A stretch of 64,000 nt of DNA from Bacillus pseudomycoides DSM 12442 (GTDB taxonomy: Bacteria > Bacillota > Bacilli > Bacillales > Bacillaceae_G). Below are positions 1-9,186 of this stretch, piece after piece; the first letter of the stretch is position 1, and the number at the start of each line of letters is the position of its first letter. The stretch covers positions 3,814,017 to 3,878,016 of the forward strand of contig NZ_CM000745.1 of assembly GCF_000161455.1 (NCBI RefSeq), given 5' to 3'. Made by a program: the position numbers and the translations under genes. The notes beneath the pieces are model-generated. The model was not told the origin of the DNA and searched no databases. It saw nothing but the letters and a program-made list of their open reading frames with translations.

Positions 1-2297
1 AAGTGGAAGAAGCTGAAGAACCAACGCGGGAAGTTGGAGCGGTTGAAGAAGCTGAAGAACCAACGCGGGAAGTTGGAGCGGTGGAAGAAGCTGAAGAATC
101 AACGCGGGAAGTTGAAGCAGTGGAGGAACCCGAAGAAACGCTGGTAGCAGAAACATTTGAAGAAGCAAAAATTGCCGAAACAGCGAAAGAGTCTGCAGAA
201 GAAACGGCTCAAGTAGTAGTTGAAAAAACGACAGAACAAGAGAATTTGGTTTCTAAAGCGGAAAACAATGTTTCAGAAACATCTTCAGCAGCAGACGAGC
301 ACACGAAGGAAGCAGTTCAAAACTTTGCAAATGTATTAATCGAAGAGGCAGAAGAAAAGCAAGAAGTTGCTGTGGAACAGCCTGTTAAGCAAAAAGAAGA
401 ACCGAAACGTGAGAAAAAGCGTCATGTGCCGTTTAATGTTGTGATGTTAAAACAAGATAGAAGAAAGTTAATAGAGAGACATGTGGCAGGAATGAAAACG
501 CCGCAGACTCCTATAAAACAAGCTGAAGAACCAGTAAAGGTGCACGAGCAGCCTGTACAACAAGTGGAAGAAGCACCACAAGGAAAAGCGCAAACTGCAC
601 AGCAAATTATAGTGGAAACTCAAGTGGAAGAGAAACCAGTAGAACAAGTTATAGTGGAAACTCGAGAAGAAGAGAGACCAGCACAGCAAGTAGTGGTGGG
701 AACTCAAGAAGAAGAGAAACCAGTAGAACGAGTGGCAGTGGAAAATCAAGTAACAGAGGAGCCAGTTCAACAAACGGAAATGAAGGCACCTGTTGCAAGT
801 GCAGGAGTACAAGAGAAAGCATACGTTATAGCGCGAAGAGAGAATGATATGCGTAATGTACTGCAAACACCGCCTGAATATGCTATGCCACCATTAACAC
901 TATTGACGATTCCAAGTCAGTCGACATTAGATAATACGGAATGGTTAGAAGAACAGAAAGAATTATTAGATACGACGTTTAATAATTTCCATGTTGGGGC
1001 TCATGTTATCAATGTTTCACAAGGACCAGCTGTAACGCGCTTCGAAGTACAACCTGATCCGGGTGTGAAAGTAAATAAAATCACAAATTTAAGTGATGAT
1101 ATTAAGCTGAGTTTAGCTGCAAAAGATATTCGAATTGAAGCACCGATTCCAGGGAAGAGTGCCATCGGAATTGAGGTTCCGAATAAAGAAAGTAAGCCTG
1201 TATTCCTGCGAGAAATTTTGAGAAGTCCTGTGTTCACGAAAAGTGAATCACCGCTTACAGTTGCGCTTGGACTTGATATTTCTGGTGCTCCAATTGTAAC
1301 GGATATAAGGAAGATGCCGCATGGACTGATCGCTGGTGCGACTGGTTCAGGGAAAAGTGTCTGTATTAACGCGATTTTAACAAGTATTTTATATAAAGCG
1401 AAACCACATGAAGTGAAGCTGATGTTGATTGATCCGAAAATGGTTGAGCTTGCACCATATAATTCTATTCCCCATCTTGTAGCACCTGTTATTACAGATG
1501 TGAAAGCAGCTACAGCAGCGTTAAAATGGGCTGTAGAAGAGATGGAACGCCGTTATGAATTGTTTGCGCATGTTGGTGCACGTGATTTAACTCGTTATAA
1601 TACCATCGTAAGTAGCCGAGAAATCCCAGGTGAAGCATTGCCGTACATTGTTATTGTAATTGATGAGTTAGCCGATTTAATGATGGTTGCTCCTGGTGAT
1701 GTAGAGGAAGCAATTTGCCGCATTGCACAAAAAGCACGTGCTTGTGGTATTCACTTATTAGTTGCAACGCAGCGTCCGTCTGTGGATGTTATTACAGGAT
1801 TGATTAAATCAAACATTCCAACGCGTATTGCGTTTACAGTATCATCTCAAGTAGATTCACGTACAATCATTGATATTGGAGGAGCGGAAAAATTACTTGG
1901 TCGCGGTGATATGCTATTTTTAGGAAACGGTACGTCAAAACCCGTCCGTGTACAAGGGGTATACGTATCGGATGATGAAATTGAAAAAACAGTTGAACAT
2001 GTGAAAAAGCAAATGAAGTCCAACTATTTATTTAAGCAAGAGGATTTATTGGCGAAAACAGAACAACATGAAGCCGAAGATGAACTGTTTTTTGATGCAT
2101 GTCAATTTGTTGTAGAACAAGGGGGAGCGTCCACATCTTCTGTACAGAGAAAATTCCGCATCGGTTATAATCGTGCGGCACGTCTTATTGAAGAGATGGA
2201 AGCACAAGGAATTATATCTGAAGCACGGGGAACAAAACCGAGAGATGTCCTTATTTCAGAGGATGAATTTGCTGCTATGCAGGAAACGAATGTATAG
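1..2297 (+). CDS. sftA: SftA (YtpT), FtsK/SpoIIIE-family DNA translocase, 5' end missing
   Basis: Septum-associated DNA translocase that clears chromosome arms from the closing division septum. The window opens inside the gene; residues are counted from base 3 and the true start lies upstream. Up to about residue 280 the protein is an acidic low-complexity linker rich in Glu, Val and Gln, with three near-identical 13-residue repeats (3-119) and four degenerate 14-residue repeats (600-767). The motor domain follows, with Walker A GATGSGKS at 445-452 and Walker B IVIDELADL with D554/E555. A winged-helix gamma domain ends the protein (about 690-755). No membrane segment is visible in the remaining part, which favours SftA over SpoIIIE. 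Family assignment is firm. Confidence 0.93.
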   Translation, partial: VEEAEEPTREVGAVEEAEEPTREVGAVEEAEESTREVEAVEEPEETLVAETFEEAKIAETAKESAEETAQVVVEKTTEQENLVSKAENNVSETSSAADEHTKEAVQNFANVLIEEAEEKQEVAVEQPVKQKEEPKREKKRHVPFNVVMLKQDRRKLIERHVAGMKTPQTPIKQAEEPVKVHEQPVQQVEEAPQGKAQTAQQIIVETQVEEKPVEQVIVETREEERPAQQVVVGTQEEEKPVERVAVENQVTEEPVQQTEMKAPVASAGVQEKAYVIARRENDMRNVLQTPPEYAMPPLTLLTIPSQSTLDNTEWLEEQKELLDTTFNNFHVGAHVINVSQGPAVTRFEVQPDPGVKVNKITNLSDDIKLSLAAKDIRIEAPIPGKSAIGIEVPNKESKPVFLREILRSPVFTKSESPLTVALGLDISGAPIVTDIRKMPHGLIAGATGSGKSVCINAILTSILYKAKPHEVKLMLIDPKMVELAPYNSIPHLVAPVITDVKAATAALKWAVEEMERRYELFAHVGARDLTRYNTIVSSREIPGEALPYIVIVIDELADLMMVAPGDVEEAICRIAQKARACGIHLLVATQRPSVDVITGLIKSNIPTRIAFTVSSQVDSRTIIDIGGAEKLLGRGDMLFLGNGTSKPVRVQGVYVSDDEIEKTVEHVKKQMKSNYLFKQEDLLAKTEQHEAEDELFFDACQFVVEQGGASTSSVQRKFRIGYNRAARLIEEMEAQGIISEARGTKPRDVLISEDEFAAMQETNV
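3..119 (+). repeat. three tandem 39-bp in-frame repeats in sftA
   Basis: Three copies of a 39-bp unit (3-41, 42-80, 81-119) encode VEEAEEPTREVGA with one or two substitutions in the third copy. A fourth, diverged start (VEEPEETL) follows. They lie in the acidic linker before the motor domain, and more copies may lie upstream of the window. Confidence 0.9.
600..767 (+). repeat. four degenerate 42-bp repeats in sftA linker
   Basis: Four 14-residue units beginning QQIIVETQVEEKPV, each 42 bp, lie head to tail in frame. The second to fourth copies differ at several residues. They are independent of the 39-bp repeats further upstream in the same linker. Confidence 0.75.
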
Positions 2298-2357
2298 GAA
2301 GCGGTTTTGCTGTATACTAAGAGAAAATGTTGGATAGTAAAGTAGGGAGTAAACGAC

Positions 2358-3476
2358 ATGAAAGAAATTGAATTAAAATTAAAAGGTGAAATCAATCGAC
2401 TAACAAATAAAACATTTAAATTTGATGAACGAGTTGGGGAAGGTTGGTTCTCTGCCGTTTACTTTTTAAAAACTCGTGACATTATTCAAGAATTTCGCCC
2501 GAAAAGTGTTGTGACAATGCAATTTTTCCAAAAGGAACATGCGATACTTTGCGGAACAGATGAAGTATTAGCATTGTTACAAACATTTGCTGAACATCCG
2601 GAAGAGCTTGAAATCCATTCTTTAAAAGATGGGGACAATATTAATCCATTTGAAACAGTTTTAACAATCTCTGGACCTTATGAATATTTCGGGTTTTTAG
2701 AAGGTGTAATCGATGGGATTTTAGCTCGTCGTACATCTGTTGCAACAAATGTATATAATGTTGTACAAGCTGCTCGCAGCGGTGAAAAAGAAAAACCGGT
2801 TATTTTCATGGGAGACCGTGATGATCATTATACACAGCAAGCTGGTGATGGATATGCGGCGTATATTGGTGGTATGAGTGCACAAGCAACGCATGCAATG
2901 AATGAATGGTGGGGCAAGAGTGGAATGGGGACAATGCCTCACGCATTGATTCAAATGTTTAATGGAGATGTTGTAGAAGCTGCAAAAGCGTACTATAAAA
3001 AGTTTCCAGAGGATGATTTAGTTGTACTGATTGACTACAATAATGATGTGATTACAGATGGTCTTCGTGTTGCACGTGAATTCGGCTCAGAATTAAAAGG
3101 TGTACGCATTGATACATCACGTACAATGATTGATCAGTATTTCATTCGTCATCCAGAAGTACTTGGCACATTTGACCCTCGTGGTGTAAATCCATCCCTT
3201 GTTTTCGCGCTCCGTAAAGCGCTTGATGAAGAAGGGTTCCAGCATGTAAATATTGTTGTAACTGGTGGATTTGATGAAAAACGTATTCATGAATTTGAAG
3301 CGCAAAATGTTCCTGTAGATCTATACGGAGTGGGCAGCAGTTTATTAAAAATGAACATTGGTTTTACAGGTGATAATGTAGAATTAAATGGAAAACCAGA
3401 AGCGAAAGCTGGACGTAAATATCGTCCAAACCCACGTTTAGAGCGTGTTCAATTAGAAAAAAGAGAAGATATGTAA
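2358..3476 (+). CDS. pncB: nicotinate phosphoribosyltransferase
   Basis: Makes nicotinate mononucleotide from nicotinate and PRPP in the NAD salvage pathway; cytosolic. The 372-residue protein is of the short type, with the phosphate-binding signatures GVRIDTS (about 248), IVVTGGFDE (about 297) and YGVGSSLL (about 322). A Shine-Dalgarno sequence (AGGGAG) sits about 9 bases before the ATG. It follows sftA by 60 bp and is closed by a strong terminator. Family is clear; the exact substrate (nicotinate rather than nicotinamide) is inferred from the family. Confidence 0.85.
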   Translation: MKEIELKLKGEINRLTNKTFKFDERVGEGWFSAVYFLKTRDIIQEFRPKSVVTMQFFQKEHAILCGTDEVLALLQTFAEHPEELEIHSLKDGDNINPFETVLTISGPYEYFGFLEGVIDGILARRTSVATNVYNVVQAARSGEKEKPVIFMGDRDDHYTQQAGDGYAAYIGGMSAQATHAMNEWWGKSGMGTMPHALIQMFNGDVVEAAKAYYKKFPEDDLVVLIDYNNDVITDGLRVAREFGSELKGVRIDTSRTMIDQYFIRHPEVLGTFDPRGVNPSLVFALRKALDEEGFQHVNIVVTGGFDEKRIHEFEAQNVPVDLYGVGSSLLKMNIGFTGDNVELNGKPEAKAGRKYRPNPRLERVQLEKREDM

Positions 3477-3483
3477 GAAGAGG

Positions 3484-3517
3484 AAAAACTGATAGGGAAT
3501 TGACCCTATCAGTTTTT
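3484..3517 (+). terminator. terminator after pncB
   Basis: A perfect 14-bp stem (AAAAACTGATAGGG paired with its complement) with a 6-base loop ends in a T run. Confidence 0.9.
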
Positions 3518-3595
3518 CTGTTATCATAGTATAACGGATTGTTTTTTGCTATAATAAGTTTGTTATGGACATATAAGAAGTACGTACGTGTTTAT

Positions 3596-3615
3596 CCCGA
3601 TTGGTGAGAGCTAAT
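3596..3615 (+). repeat. fragment of bcr1-like repeat
   Basis: A 20-base stretch, CCCGATTGGTGAGAGCTAAT, matches the conserved internal segment of the full bcr1-like copy at 45355-45502 with one mismatch. Only this piece is recognisable, so it is a decayed copy or a chance match. It lies in the murC upstream region. Confidence 0.4.
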
Positions 3616-3727
3616 GAAAGTTCCGCTGTATCGAGAATGTATGATGATTACCAAAATAAGAAAAGATTCATATACTGTCTTATAGATAGGCCGTTGTATT
3701 AGTTCGAAATGTTGGAGGTTCTTTAAG

Positions 3728-5038
3728 ATGACAGTTTACCATTTTGTAGGAATTAAAGGAACAGGAATGAGTTCATTAGCACAAATTCTTCATGACATGA
3801 AGCATACTGTTCAAGGTTCTGATTTTGAAAAACGTTTCTTTACACAAGTAGCTTTGGAAAAGCGTGGTATCTCCATCCTTCCTTTTGATAAAAATAATGT
3901 AAAAGAAGGACAAGTGATTATCGCAGGAAATGCGTTCCCTGATACGCATGAAGAGATTGTAGCAGCGAAAGAGTTAAATATCCCAGTACACCGTTACCAT
4001 CATTTTTTAGGGAATCTTATGAGTAAGTATACAAGTGTTGCTGTAACAGGTGCACATGGAAAAACATCAACAACCGGCTTGTTAGCCCATGTAATGCAAG
4101 GTGCACACCCAACGTCTTACCTTATTGGAGATGGAACAGGGCATGGGGTAGAAAATAGTAAGTATTTTGTGTTTGAGGCATGTGAGTACCGTCGTCATTT
4201 CTTGTCTTACTATCCAGACTATGCAATTATGACAAATATTGATTTTGACCATCCGGATTACTTTACAGACATTAATGATGTATTTAGTGCATTCCAAGAG
4301 ATGGCACTTCAAGTGAAAAAAGGAATCATTGCATGTGGTGATGATGAAGAACTGCAAAAAATTCAAGCGAAAGTACCTGTTATTTTCTATGGATTTGGTG
4401 AAGATAATGATTTCCAAGCACGTAACATCCAAAAGAGAACAGATGGTACTGTATTTGATGTGTTCGTTCGTAATACGTATTATGAAACATTCAAAATTAC
4501 AGGTTACGGCAATCACAGCGTATTAAATGCATTAGCAGTTATCGCGCTTTGTCACTATGAAAATGTTGATGTAGAAGCAGTAAAACATCAATTGACAACG
4601 TTTGGAGGCGTAAAACGTCGCTTTAATGAAAAACCGATGGGAGAACAGGTCATCATCGATGATTATGCACACCATCCGACAGAAATTAACGCAACGATTG
4701 AAGCTGCTCGTCAAAAGCATCCAGAGCGTGAAATTGTCGCTGTATTCCAGCCACACACATTCTCACGTACTGAAAAGTTCTTAGATGAGTTCGCGGAAAG
4801 CCTAAGCAAGGCTGATCAAGTATACCTATGTGATATTTTCGGATCAGCACGTGAAAACAAAGGTGACTTAACAATTCAAGATCTGCAAAAGCGTATTGAT
4901 GGTGCAGAATTGATTACCGATACAACAACGAATGTATTAAAGAAACATAAAAACGGCGTTCTTATTTTCATGGGCGCAGGTGATATTCAAAAATTCGAAG
5001 CGGCTTACGTGAAAGAAGTGCAAGTTGCGGAGAAGTAA
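3728..5038 (+). CDS. murC: UDP-N-acetylmuramate-L-alanine ligase MurC
   Basis: Adds L-alanine to UDP-N-acetylmuramic acid, the first step of the peptidoglycan stem peptide; cytosolic Mur ligase. The 436 residues contain the UDP-binding GIKGTGMS (8-15), the ATP P-loop GAHGKTSTT (108-116) with DIKELDHPD-type continuation (NIDFDHPDY), and the C-terminal YAHHPTEI motif. The start is set by GGAGG 8 bases upstream. It appears to be transcribed alone, between terminators on both sides. Confidence 0.95.
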   Translation: MTVYHFVGIKGTGMSSLAQILHDMKHTVQGSDFEKRFFTQVALEKRGISILPFDKNNVKEGQVIIAGNAFPDTHEEIVAAKELNIPVHRYHHFLGNLMSKYTSVAVTGAHGKTSTTGLLAHVMQGAHPTSYLIGDGTGHGVENSKYFVFEACEYRRHFLSYYPDYAIMTNIDFDHPDYFTDINDVFSAFQEMALQVKKGIIACGDDEELQKIQAKVPVIFYGFGEDNDFQARNIQKRTDGTVFDVFVRNTYYETFKITGYGNHSVLNALAVIALCHYENVDVEAVKHQLTTFGGVKRRFNEKPMGEQVIIDDYAHHPTEINATIEAARQKHPEREIVAVFQPHTFSRTEKFLDEFAESLSKADQVYLCDIFGSARENKGDLTIQDLQKRIDGAELITDTTTNVLKKHKNGVLIFMGAGDIQKFEAAYVKEVQVAEK

Positions 5039-5047
5039 TAAAGCGAA

Positions 5048-5076
5048 GACGTGCAGCGGTGGCTGCACGTCTTTTT
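5048..5076 (+). terminator. terminator after murC
   Basis: A 10-bp GC-rich stem (GACGTGCAGC and complement, 4-base loop) is followed by five T. Confidence 0.9.
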
Positions 5077-5511
5077 ATGTCAATTGTTGTAGAATGGTCG
5101 CTATATGGTGTACTAGGTAAAAAATTTATTAAAGTTGGTAGTCAAAGACAAACAACGACATATACAATGACTGTTGGAGTGCTTGCTTTCATCATTGTGT
5201 CCTTTATGCAACAGAGTGTAGTAGCGATTCCAGAAATTCCTCTATTAGCATGGTTATCTATTTTATTTATGGCAATTGGAATAAGCGTGCTTGGTTATCT
5301 TTGGTGGAATAAAGGAATCGCGCAAATTGGGGCAGAAAAAACCTCTTTGTTCTTTAACTTAGTTCCCGTTGTTACAATGCTTGTTTCTTTTGTAGAAGGA
5401 GTGAGTATCACAATCTCGCAATGTTTAGGGATGATTTTAGTCATTACAGGTGTTCTATATTCTTCCGGTTTTCTTGCTATAAAATCCAAAAAAGAAAGTG
5501 TGAATATATAA
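5059..5511 (+). pseudogene. 5'-truncated EamA/DMT-type transporter remnant
   Basis: The readable frame carries about 145 residues with four or five membrane segments, including WNKGIAQIGAEKTSLFFNLVPV, here cut to its recognisable core GAEKTSLFFNLVPV. This is typical of the second EamA domain of drug/metabolite transporters, which normally have about 300 residues and two such domains. The frame opens inside the murC terminator with no Shine-Dalgarno sequence before GTG 5059 or ATG 5077. The first half seems to have been deleted and the murC terminator joined to the rest. Transport function is unlikely. Confidence 0.65.
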
Positions 5512-5575
5512 CCCTTAACATTTTATAATTAGAAATGTTAGAATAATAAGAAAAAGTGTTAGAGGGGATAGAGCA

Positions 5576-6124
5576 ATGTTTACACTTCGAGTCGATGATG
5601 AAATCAAACTTCAATTGTTAGAAAAACATCATAAAGAAGAATTGTATCAATTAGTAGATCAAAACAGGGAGCATTTAAGAAAATGGCTTCCATGGGTAGA
5701 TGGGACAAAATCTGCTGATGCATATGACGAAATTCTTCCGATGTGGCTAAAGAAATATGCGGATGGAAACGGTTTTGAAACAGGTATACGTTATAAAGGA
5801 AAGCTCGTTGGAATGGTCGGTATTCACGAGGTGAACTGGGCTAAGAAAGCAACAAGTCTTGGATACTACCTTGCAGAAGAAGCAGGTGGAAAAGGAATTA
5901 TGACAAGGAGTGTAAAAGCGGTGCTTCGCTATGCGTTTGAAGAACTAAAATTGAATAAGATAGAAATCCGTTGTGGGGTAGAGAATCAGAAAAGCCGTGC
6001 GATTCCGGAGCGACTTGGCTTTAAGTTAGATGGAGTTATGCGTGATGAAGAGTGGCTTTATGACCATTTCCATGATCTTGCTGTGTATAGTTTACTAGCT
6101 TCAGAATGGAAGGAGATTCGATGA
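5576..6124 (+). CDS. GNAT N-acetyltransferase, RimL-like
   Basis: A 182-residue GNAT-fold protein of the RimJ/RimL/YdaF type, which transfers acetyl from acetyl-CoA to an amine. Seen are the N-terminal HHKEELYQL segment, the core GYYLAEEAGGKGIMTRSV (about 100-117) that forms the CoA pyrophosphate loop, and the family's closing NQKSRAIPERLGF. GAGGGG lies 8 bases before the ATG. The stop overlaps the start of the next acetyltransferase by 4 bases, so the two are translationally coupled. Substrate unknown. Confidence 0.8.
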   Translation: MFTLRVDDEIKLQLLEKHHKEELYQLVDQNREHLRKWLPWVDGTKSADAYDEILPMWLKKYADGNGFETGIRYKGKLVGMVGIHEVNWAKKATSLGYYLAEEAGGKGIMTRSVKAVLRYAFEELKLNKIEIRCGVENQKSRAIPERLGFKLDGVMRDEEWLYDHFHDLAVYSLLASEWKEIR

Positions 6125-6612
6125 GCGATACGATTTACATTCAGTCATATGAAAGTAAGTACCAATCTGAAGTAGTCGATTTAATTATTCACATTCAGCA
6201 AAAAGAATATAACGTACCAATTACAAAGGAAGAACAGCCAGATTTACAAGAAATTGAGCAGTTTTACCAAAGAGATAACGGAAGTTTCTGGGTAGCAACA
6301 CATGATGGGAAAGTAGTTGGAACTGTAGCTTTATTAGATATTGGGAATCAACAAGTAGCCTTGAGGAAAATGTTTGTGAAAAAAGAATTTCGGGGCAAGG
6401 TGTGGAATACCGCGAGCATGTTACTCCAAACAGCTATCTCTTGGGCAAAAGAAAGAGAATTAGAAGGAATTTATTTAGGAACAACAGTACAGTTTTTAGC
6501 GGCACATCGTTTTTATGAGAAAAATGGATTTCAGAGTATGAAAGTGGAAGAGTTACCAGGGAGTTTTCCGGTGCTGCAGGTAGATAAGAAATTTTATAGG
6601 TATGGTTTGTGA
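6121..6612 (+). CDS. GNAT N-acetyltransferase
   Basis: A 163-residue second GNAT-fold acetyltransferase. The motif-A region (RKMFVKKEFRGKVWNTASMLL, core FRGKVWNTAS about 96-106) and the closing AHRFYEKNGF (about 134) are visible; the usual Q/RxxGxG/A loop is altered to RGKVWN. The start at 6121 is chosen because AAGGAG lies 6 bases before it and it forms an ATGA overlap with the upstream gene; an in-frame ATG at 6106 has no such site. Substrate unknown. Confidence 0.75.
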   Translation: MSDTIYIQSYESKYQSEVVDLIIHIQQKEYNVPITKEEQPDLQEIEQFYQRDNGSFWVATHDGKVVGTVALLDIGNQQVALRKMFVKKEFRGKVWNTASMLLQTAISWAKERELEGIYLGTTVQFLAAHRFYEKNGFQSMKVEELPGSFPVLQVDKKFYRYGL

Positions 6613-6614
6613 AG

Positions 6615-6655
6615 AATAGAGATCATTCAAATCGAGAATGATCTCTATTTTTTTG
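6615..6655 (+). terminator. terminator after GNAT pair
   Basis: A 14-bp stem (AATAGAGATCATTC with its complement at 6636-6649) runs into seven T. Confidence 0.9.
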
Positions 6656-6702
6656 TTAAGGAAAATGGAAATGATGGTATAATTTAGGTGAGAGGTGATG
6701 GT

Positions 6703-7101
6703 ATGAAATTTCCTATCCAAAGAAGCACACCAATTATGATTTTTGTAAGTGCAATGTTGATCCTTATGGTTGTTTGGCCAAGCGGAATGCTGATTATAGA
6801 CAATGGAAACTGGGGATCAGCACTGATTGGGATGGCAATTTGCCTCATTGTAAATGTCCCTCTTGTTTGGGATGTATTCATTAAGAAACATACAGTCGAA
6901 AATGGTGTATTGAAATATGGCATATTGAACGAAGACGTTACACTATCTGATATAAGAATGGTGCGTCAAGTTGGAAAATCACTCGAAATTACAACGAACC
7001 GATACAAAGTCCATATGATTGCTATGCCAACAGATAAAGAAAAGTTGTTGTCACTCATTCAAGAAGCGAACCCACATGTGAAAATAGATCTAAAAGCATA
7101 A
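6703..7101 (+). CDS. two-TM membrane protein with PH-like (bPH) domain
   Basis: A 132-residue protein. Two hydrophobic helices (about 10-30 and 38-58) are followed by a soluble domain that reads like a bacterial PH domain (VENGVLKYGILNEDVTLSDIR, here noted as KYGILNEDVTLSDI, then RYKVHMIAM and a final helix). The start at 6703 follows AGAGGTGATGGT. A small membrane protein gene follows 13 bases later, suggesting an operon. Function unknown; the PH-like call is from the strand pattern and remembered relatives. Confidence 0.65.
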   Translation: MKFPIQRSTPIMIFVSAMLILMVVWPSGMLIIDNGNWGSALIGMAICLIVNVPLVWDVFIKKHTVENGVLKYGILNEDVTLSDIRMVRQVGKSLEITTNRYKVHMIAMPTDKEKLLSLIQEANPHVKIDLKA

Positions 7102-7114
7102 TGGAGGACGAGGA

Positions 7115-7300
7115 ATGAAACATTTTCGGCTGTTATTTTGTTTTGAATTATTGATGGTACTGGTCGTTTGCGTTAGAGGGTATGTTCGTTGGGAGTGGCC
7201 GTTGTATTTGTCGATAGGTGTAGGCATTTTAGCAGTTGTACTTTTATTTTATTACCATTCTCGTCAAATCAGAAACAAAGGACAGGAAGTGGAGAAATAA
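7115..7300 (+). CDS. small membrane protein, 61 aa
   Basis: Two membrane helices (about 4-22 and 28-47) end in a charged tail HSRQIRNKGQEVEK. GGAGG stands 8 bases before the ATG. It lies 13 bases behind the PH-like membrane protein and is probably co-transcribed with it. I do not recognise the family. Confidence 0.65.
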   Translation: MKHFRLLFCFELLMVLVVCVRGYVRWEWPLYLSIGVGILAVVLLFYYHSRQIRNKGQEVEK

Positions 7301-7334
7301 TATTGACCGTCCGACAAAACGAGACGTACCAAAA

Positions 7335-7360
7335 GAGCTCTCCCATCAAAAGGAGAGCTC
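7335..7360. terminator. bidirectional terminator between convergent genes
   Basis: A 9-bp stem GAGCTCTCC/GGAGAGCTC with an 8-base loop lies between the small membrane protein (+) and the aminopeptidase (-). A/T-rich flanks occur on both sides. Confidence 0.75.
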
Positions 7361-7369
7361 CTTCACATT

Positions 7370-8485
7370 TTATTTTAAGTTCTCAGGATTTAAAGCTTCT
7401 AATTCAGGTACAACGAAGCGACCGTCTTTACGGATTAATACGTCGTCGAAGTAAATTTCACCGCCGCCGTATTCAGGGCGCTGGATGCATACTAAATCCC
7501 AGTGGATGTTAGAGTTGTTGCCATTCCATGCATCGTCATAAGCTTGTCCAGGTGTAAAGTGGAAGCTACCGTCGATTTTTTCATCAAATAGGATATCACC
7601 CATTGGATGTAAGATATATGGGTTTACGCCGATTGCAAATTCACCAACGTAGCGTGCACCTTCATCTGTATCGAAGATTTTGTTAATGCGTTCTGTATCG
7701 TTTGCAGTTGCTTCAACGATTTGACCGTTTTTAAATGTAAGCTGTACGTTTTCGAATGTATAGCCGTTGTAAGGTGATGGCGTGTTATAAGAAACTGTAC
7801 CGTTAACAGAATCGCGAACTGGTGCAGAGTATACTTCACCGTCTGGAATGTTCAAATGACCAGAGCATTTAATAGCTGGAATATCTTTAATGGAGAATGT
7901 TAAGTCAGTTCCAGGACCAGCAAGGCGAACTTTATCTGTTTTGTTCATTAATTCAACAAGGTTATCCATTGCTTTATCCATTTTGCCATAATCCAAGTTA
8001 CATACTTCGAAGTAGAAGTCTTCGAATGCTTCTGTGCTCATTTTTGCAAGTTGTGCCATAGATGCATTTGGGTAGCGAAGAACAACCCAGCGTGTTTTTG
8101 GAACACGAATGTCTCTATGAACTTTTTTACCAACTGTTTGACCGTGGATCTTCATGCGTTCACTTGGAACGTCGGCTTGTTCGTTAATGTTATCGCCAGA
8201 GCGAAGACCGATGTAAGCGTCCATATCTTTCATTACGCTTGCTTCATATGCAGCGATTTGCTCGAAGTGTTCTTCAGTAGCGCCCATTAATAATGAGCGA
8301 TCGACTTGATGATCTTTCAATGAAACAAATGGGAAACCACCAGCTGCATAGGCTTCTTTTACAAGTGCAGTTACAAGTTCTTTTTGCAAGCCAAAGTTTT
8401 CAATCAATACTTTTTCGCCTTTTTGTAAGCGGATTGAGTAGTTAATTAAATTGTGTGCTAAAGTTTCAATACGTGGATCTTTCAT
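7370..8485 (-). CDS. aminopeptidase, M29 (AmpS/PepS/thermophilic aminopeptidase) family
   Basis: A cytosolic two-metal exopeptidase of 371 residues. Visible family motifs are LNIPDGEVYSAP with the metal-ligand Glu, GEFAIGVNPYI, and SNIHWDLV with the His and Asp ligands near the C-terminus. The start at 8485 is chosen because GGGAGG lies 9 bases upstream; earlier in-frame ATGs have none. The length is shorter than the ~410 residues of B. subtilis AmpS but usual for the second M29 subgroup. It converges on the preceding plus-strand pair. Confidence 0.85.
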   Translation of the reverse strand: MKDPRIETLAHNLINYSIRLQKGEKVLIENFGLQKELVTALVKEAYAAGGFPFVSLKDHQVDRSLLMGATEEHFEQIAAYEASVMKDMDAYIGLRSGDNINEQADVPSERMKIHGQTVGKKVHRDIRVPKTRWVVLRYPNASMAQLAKMSTEAFEDFYFEVCNLDYGKMDKAMDNLVELMNKTDKVRLAGPGTDLTFSIKDIPAIKCSGHLNIPDGEVYSAPVRDSVNGTVSYNTPSPYNGYTFENVQLTFKNGQIVEATANDTERINKIFDTDEGARYVGEFAIGVNPYILHPMGDILFDEKIDGSFHFTPGQAYDDAWNGNNSNIHWDLVCIQRPEYGGGEIYFDDVLIRKDGRFVVPELEALNPENLK

Positions 8486-8672
8486 ATGTAAAGCCTCCCT
8501 ACTAATTATGTATCCTTCCTTATTGTACCCTACTTGCTGGAATTTGTTTAATAATTTATGGTACATTTGACGAACAAGTGTGAAAATTCTAATGAAATCA
8601 TAAGGATTAGAACGAAACGGAAAATGATTGTATAATAGGAGAAAGTATGAAAAAGATAAAGGAAGTGATGAA

Positions 8673-9185
8673 ATGCAAGTTCTTTTATACGTAAGTGCAG
8701 CTATAGCTGCCGTTGCTTTTGCAATTTTAGTGATATATACATGTAGAACATTATTATCATTGCAGAAGACGTTAGAAAATGTTGCAAGTACATTAGAAGG
8801 CTTAGAGAAGCAAATGCAAGGGATAAGCGTAGAGACAGAACAATTATTACATAAGACGAATGCATTAGCTGATGATATTCAGCAGAAATCTCAGTCATTA
8901 AATAAAGTAGTAGAAGGCGTAGATGGAATTGGAACAACAATTCATTCTTTAAATACGAAACTTCGCAATGTATCAGATTCTGTAACAAATGAAATTGAAA
9001 ATAATGCAGACAAAGTTGCACAAGTTGTACAATGGAGTAGTGCAGCGATTGAAGTGTATAATCATTTTCGTGCTACTAGACAAGAGAAGAAATTAGAAAA
9101 AGCTGAGAAGAAGCTAGAGAAGGAAGAGAAAAAAGAGAAAAAAGAGAAGCGCTCTAGACTTCCAATTCGTATGAGAGGTGAATAA
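8673..9185 (+). CDS. ytxG: YtxG-like DUF948 membrane-anchored stress protein
   Basis: A 170-residue protein with one N-terminal membrane helix (about 3-24), a long coiled-coil body and a strongly basic Lys/Glu tail. This is the DUF948 arrangement of general stress protein YtxG. Start at 8673 follows AAGGAAGTGA. It directly precedes ytxJ, as in B. subtilis, where ytxGHJ belongs to the sigma-B regulon. The middle gene ytxH is absent here. Biochemical role unknown. Confidence 0.8.
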   Translation: MQVLLYVSAAIAAVAFAILVIYTCRTLLSLQKTLENVASTLEGLEKQMQGISVETEQLLHKTNALADDIQQKSQSLNKVVEGVDGIGTTIHSLNTKLRNVSDSVTNEIENNADKVAQVVQWSSAAIEVYNHFRATRQEKKLEKAEKKLEKEEKKEKKEKRSRLPIRMRGE

Positions 9186-9186
9186 A

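Noticed and set aside
7189..7512. Plus-strand frames across the convergent 3' ends of the small membrane protein and aminopeptidase genes
   Set aside because: They overlap two supported genes and a terminator, and have no ribosome site.
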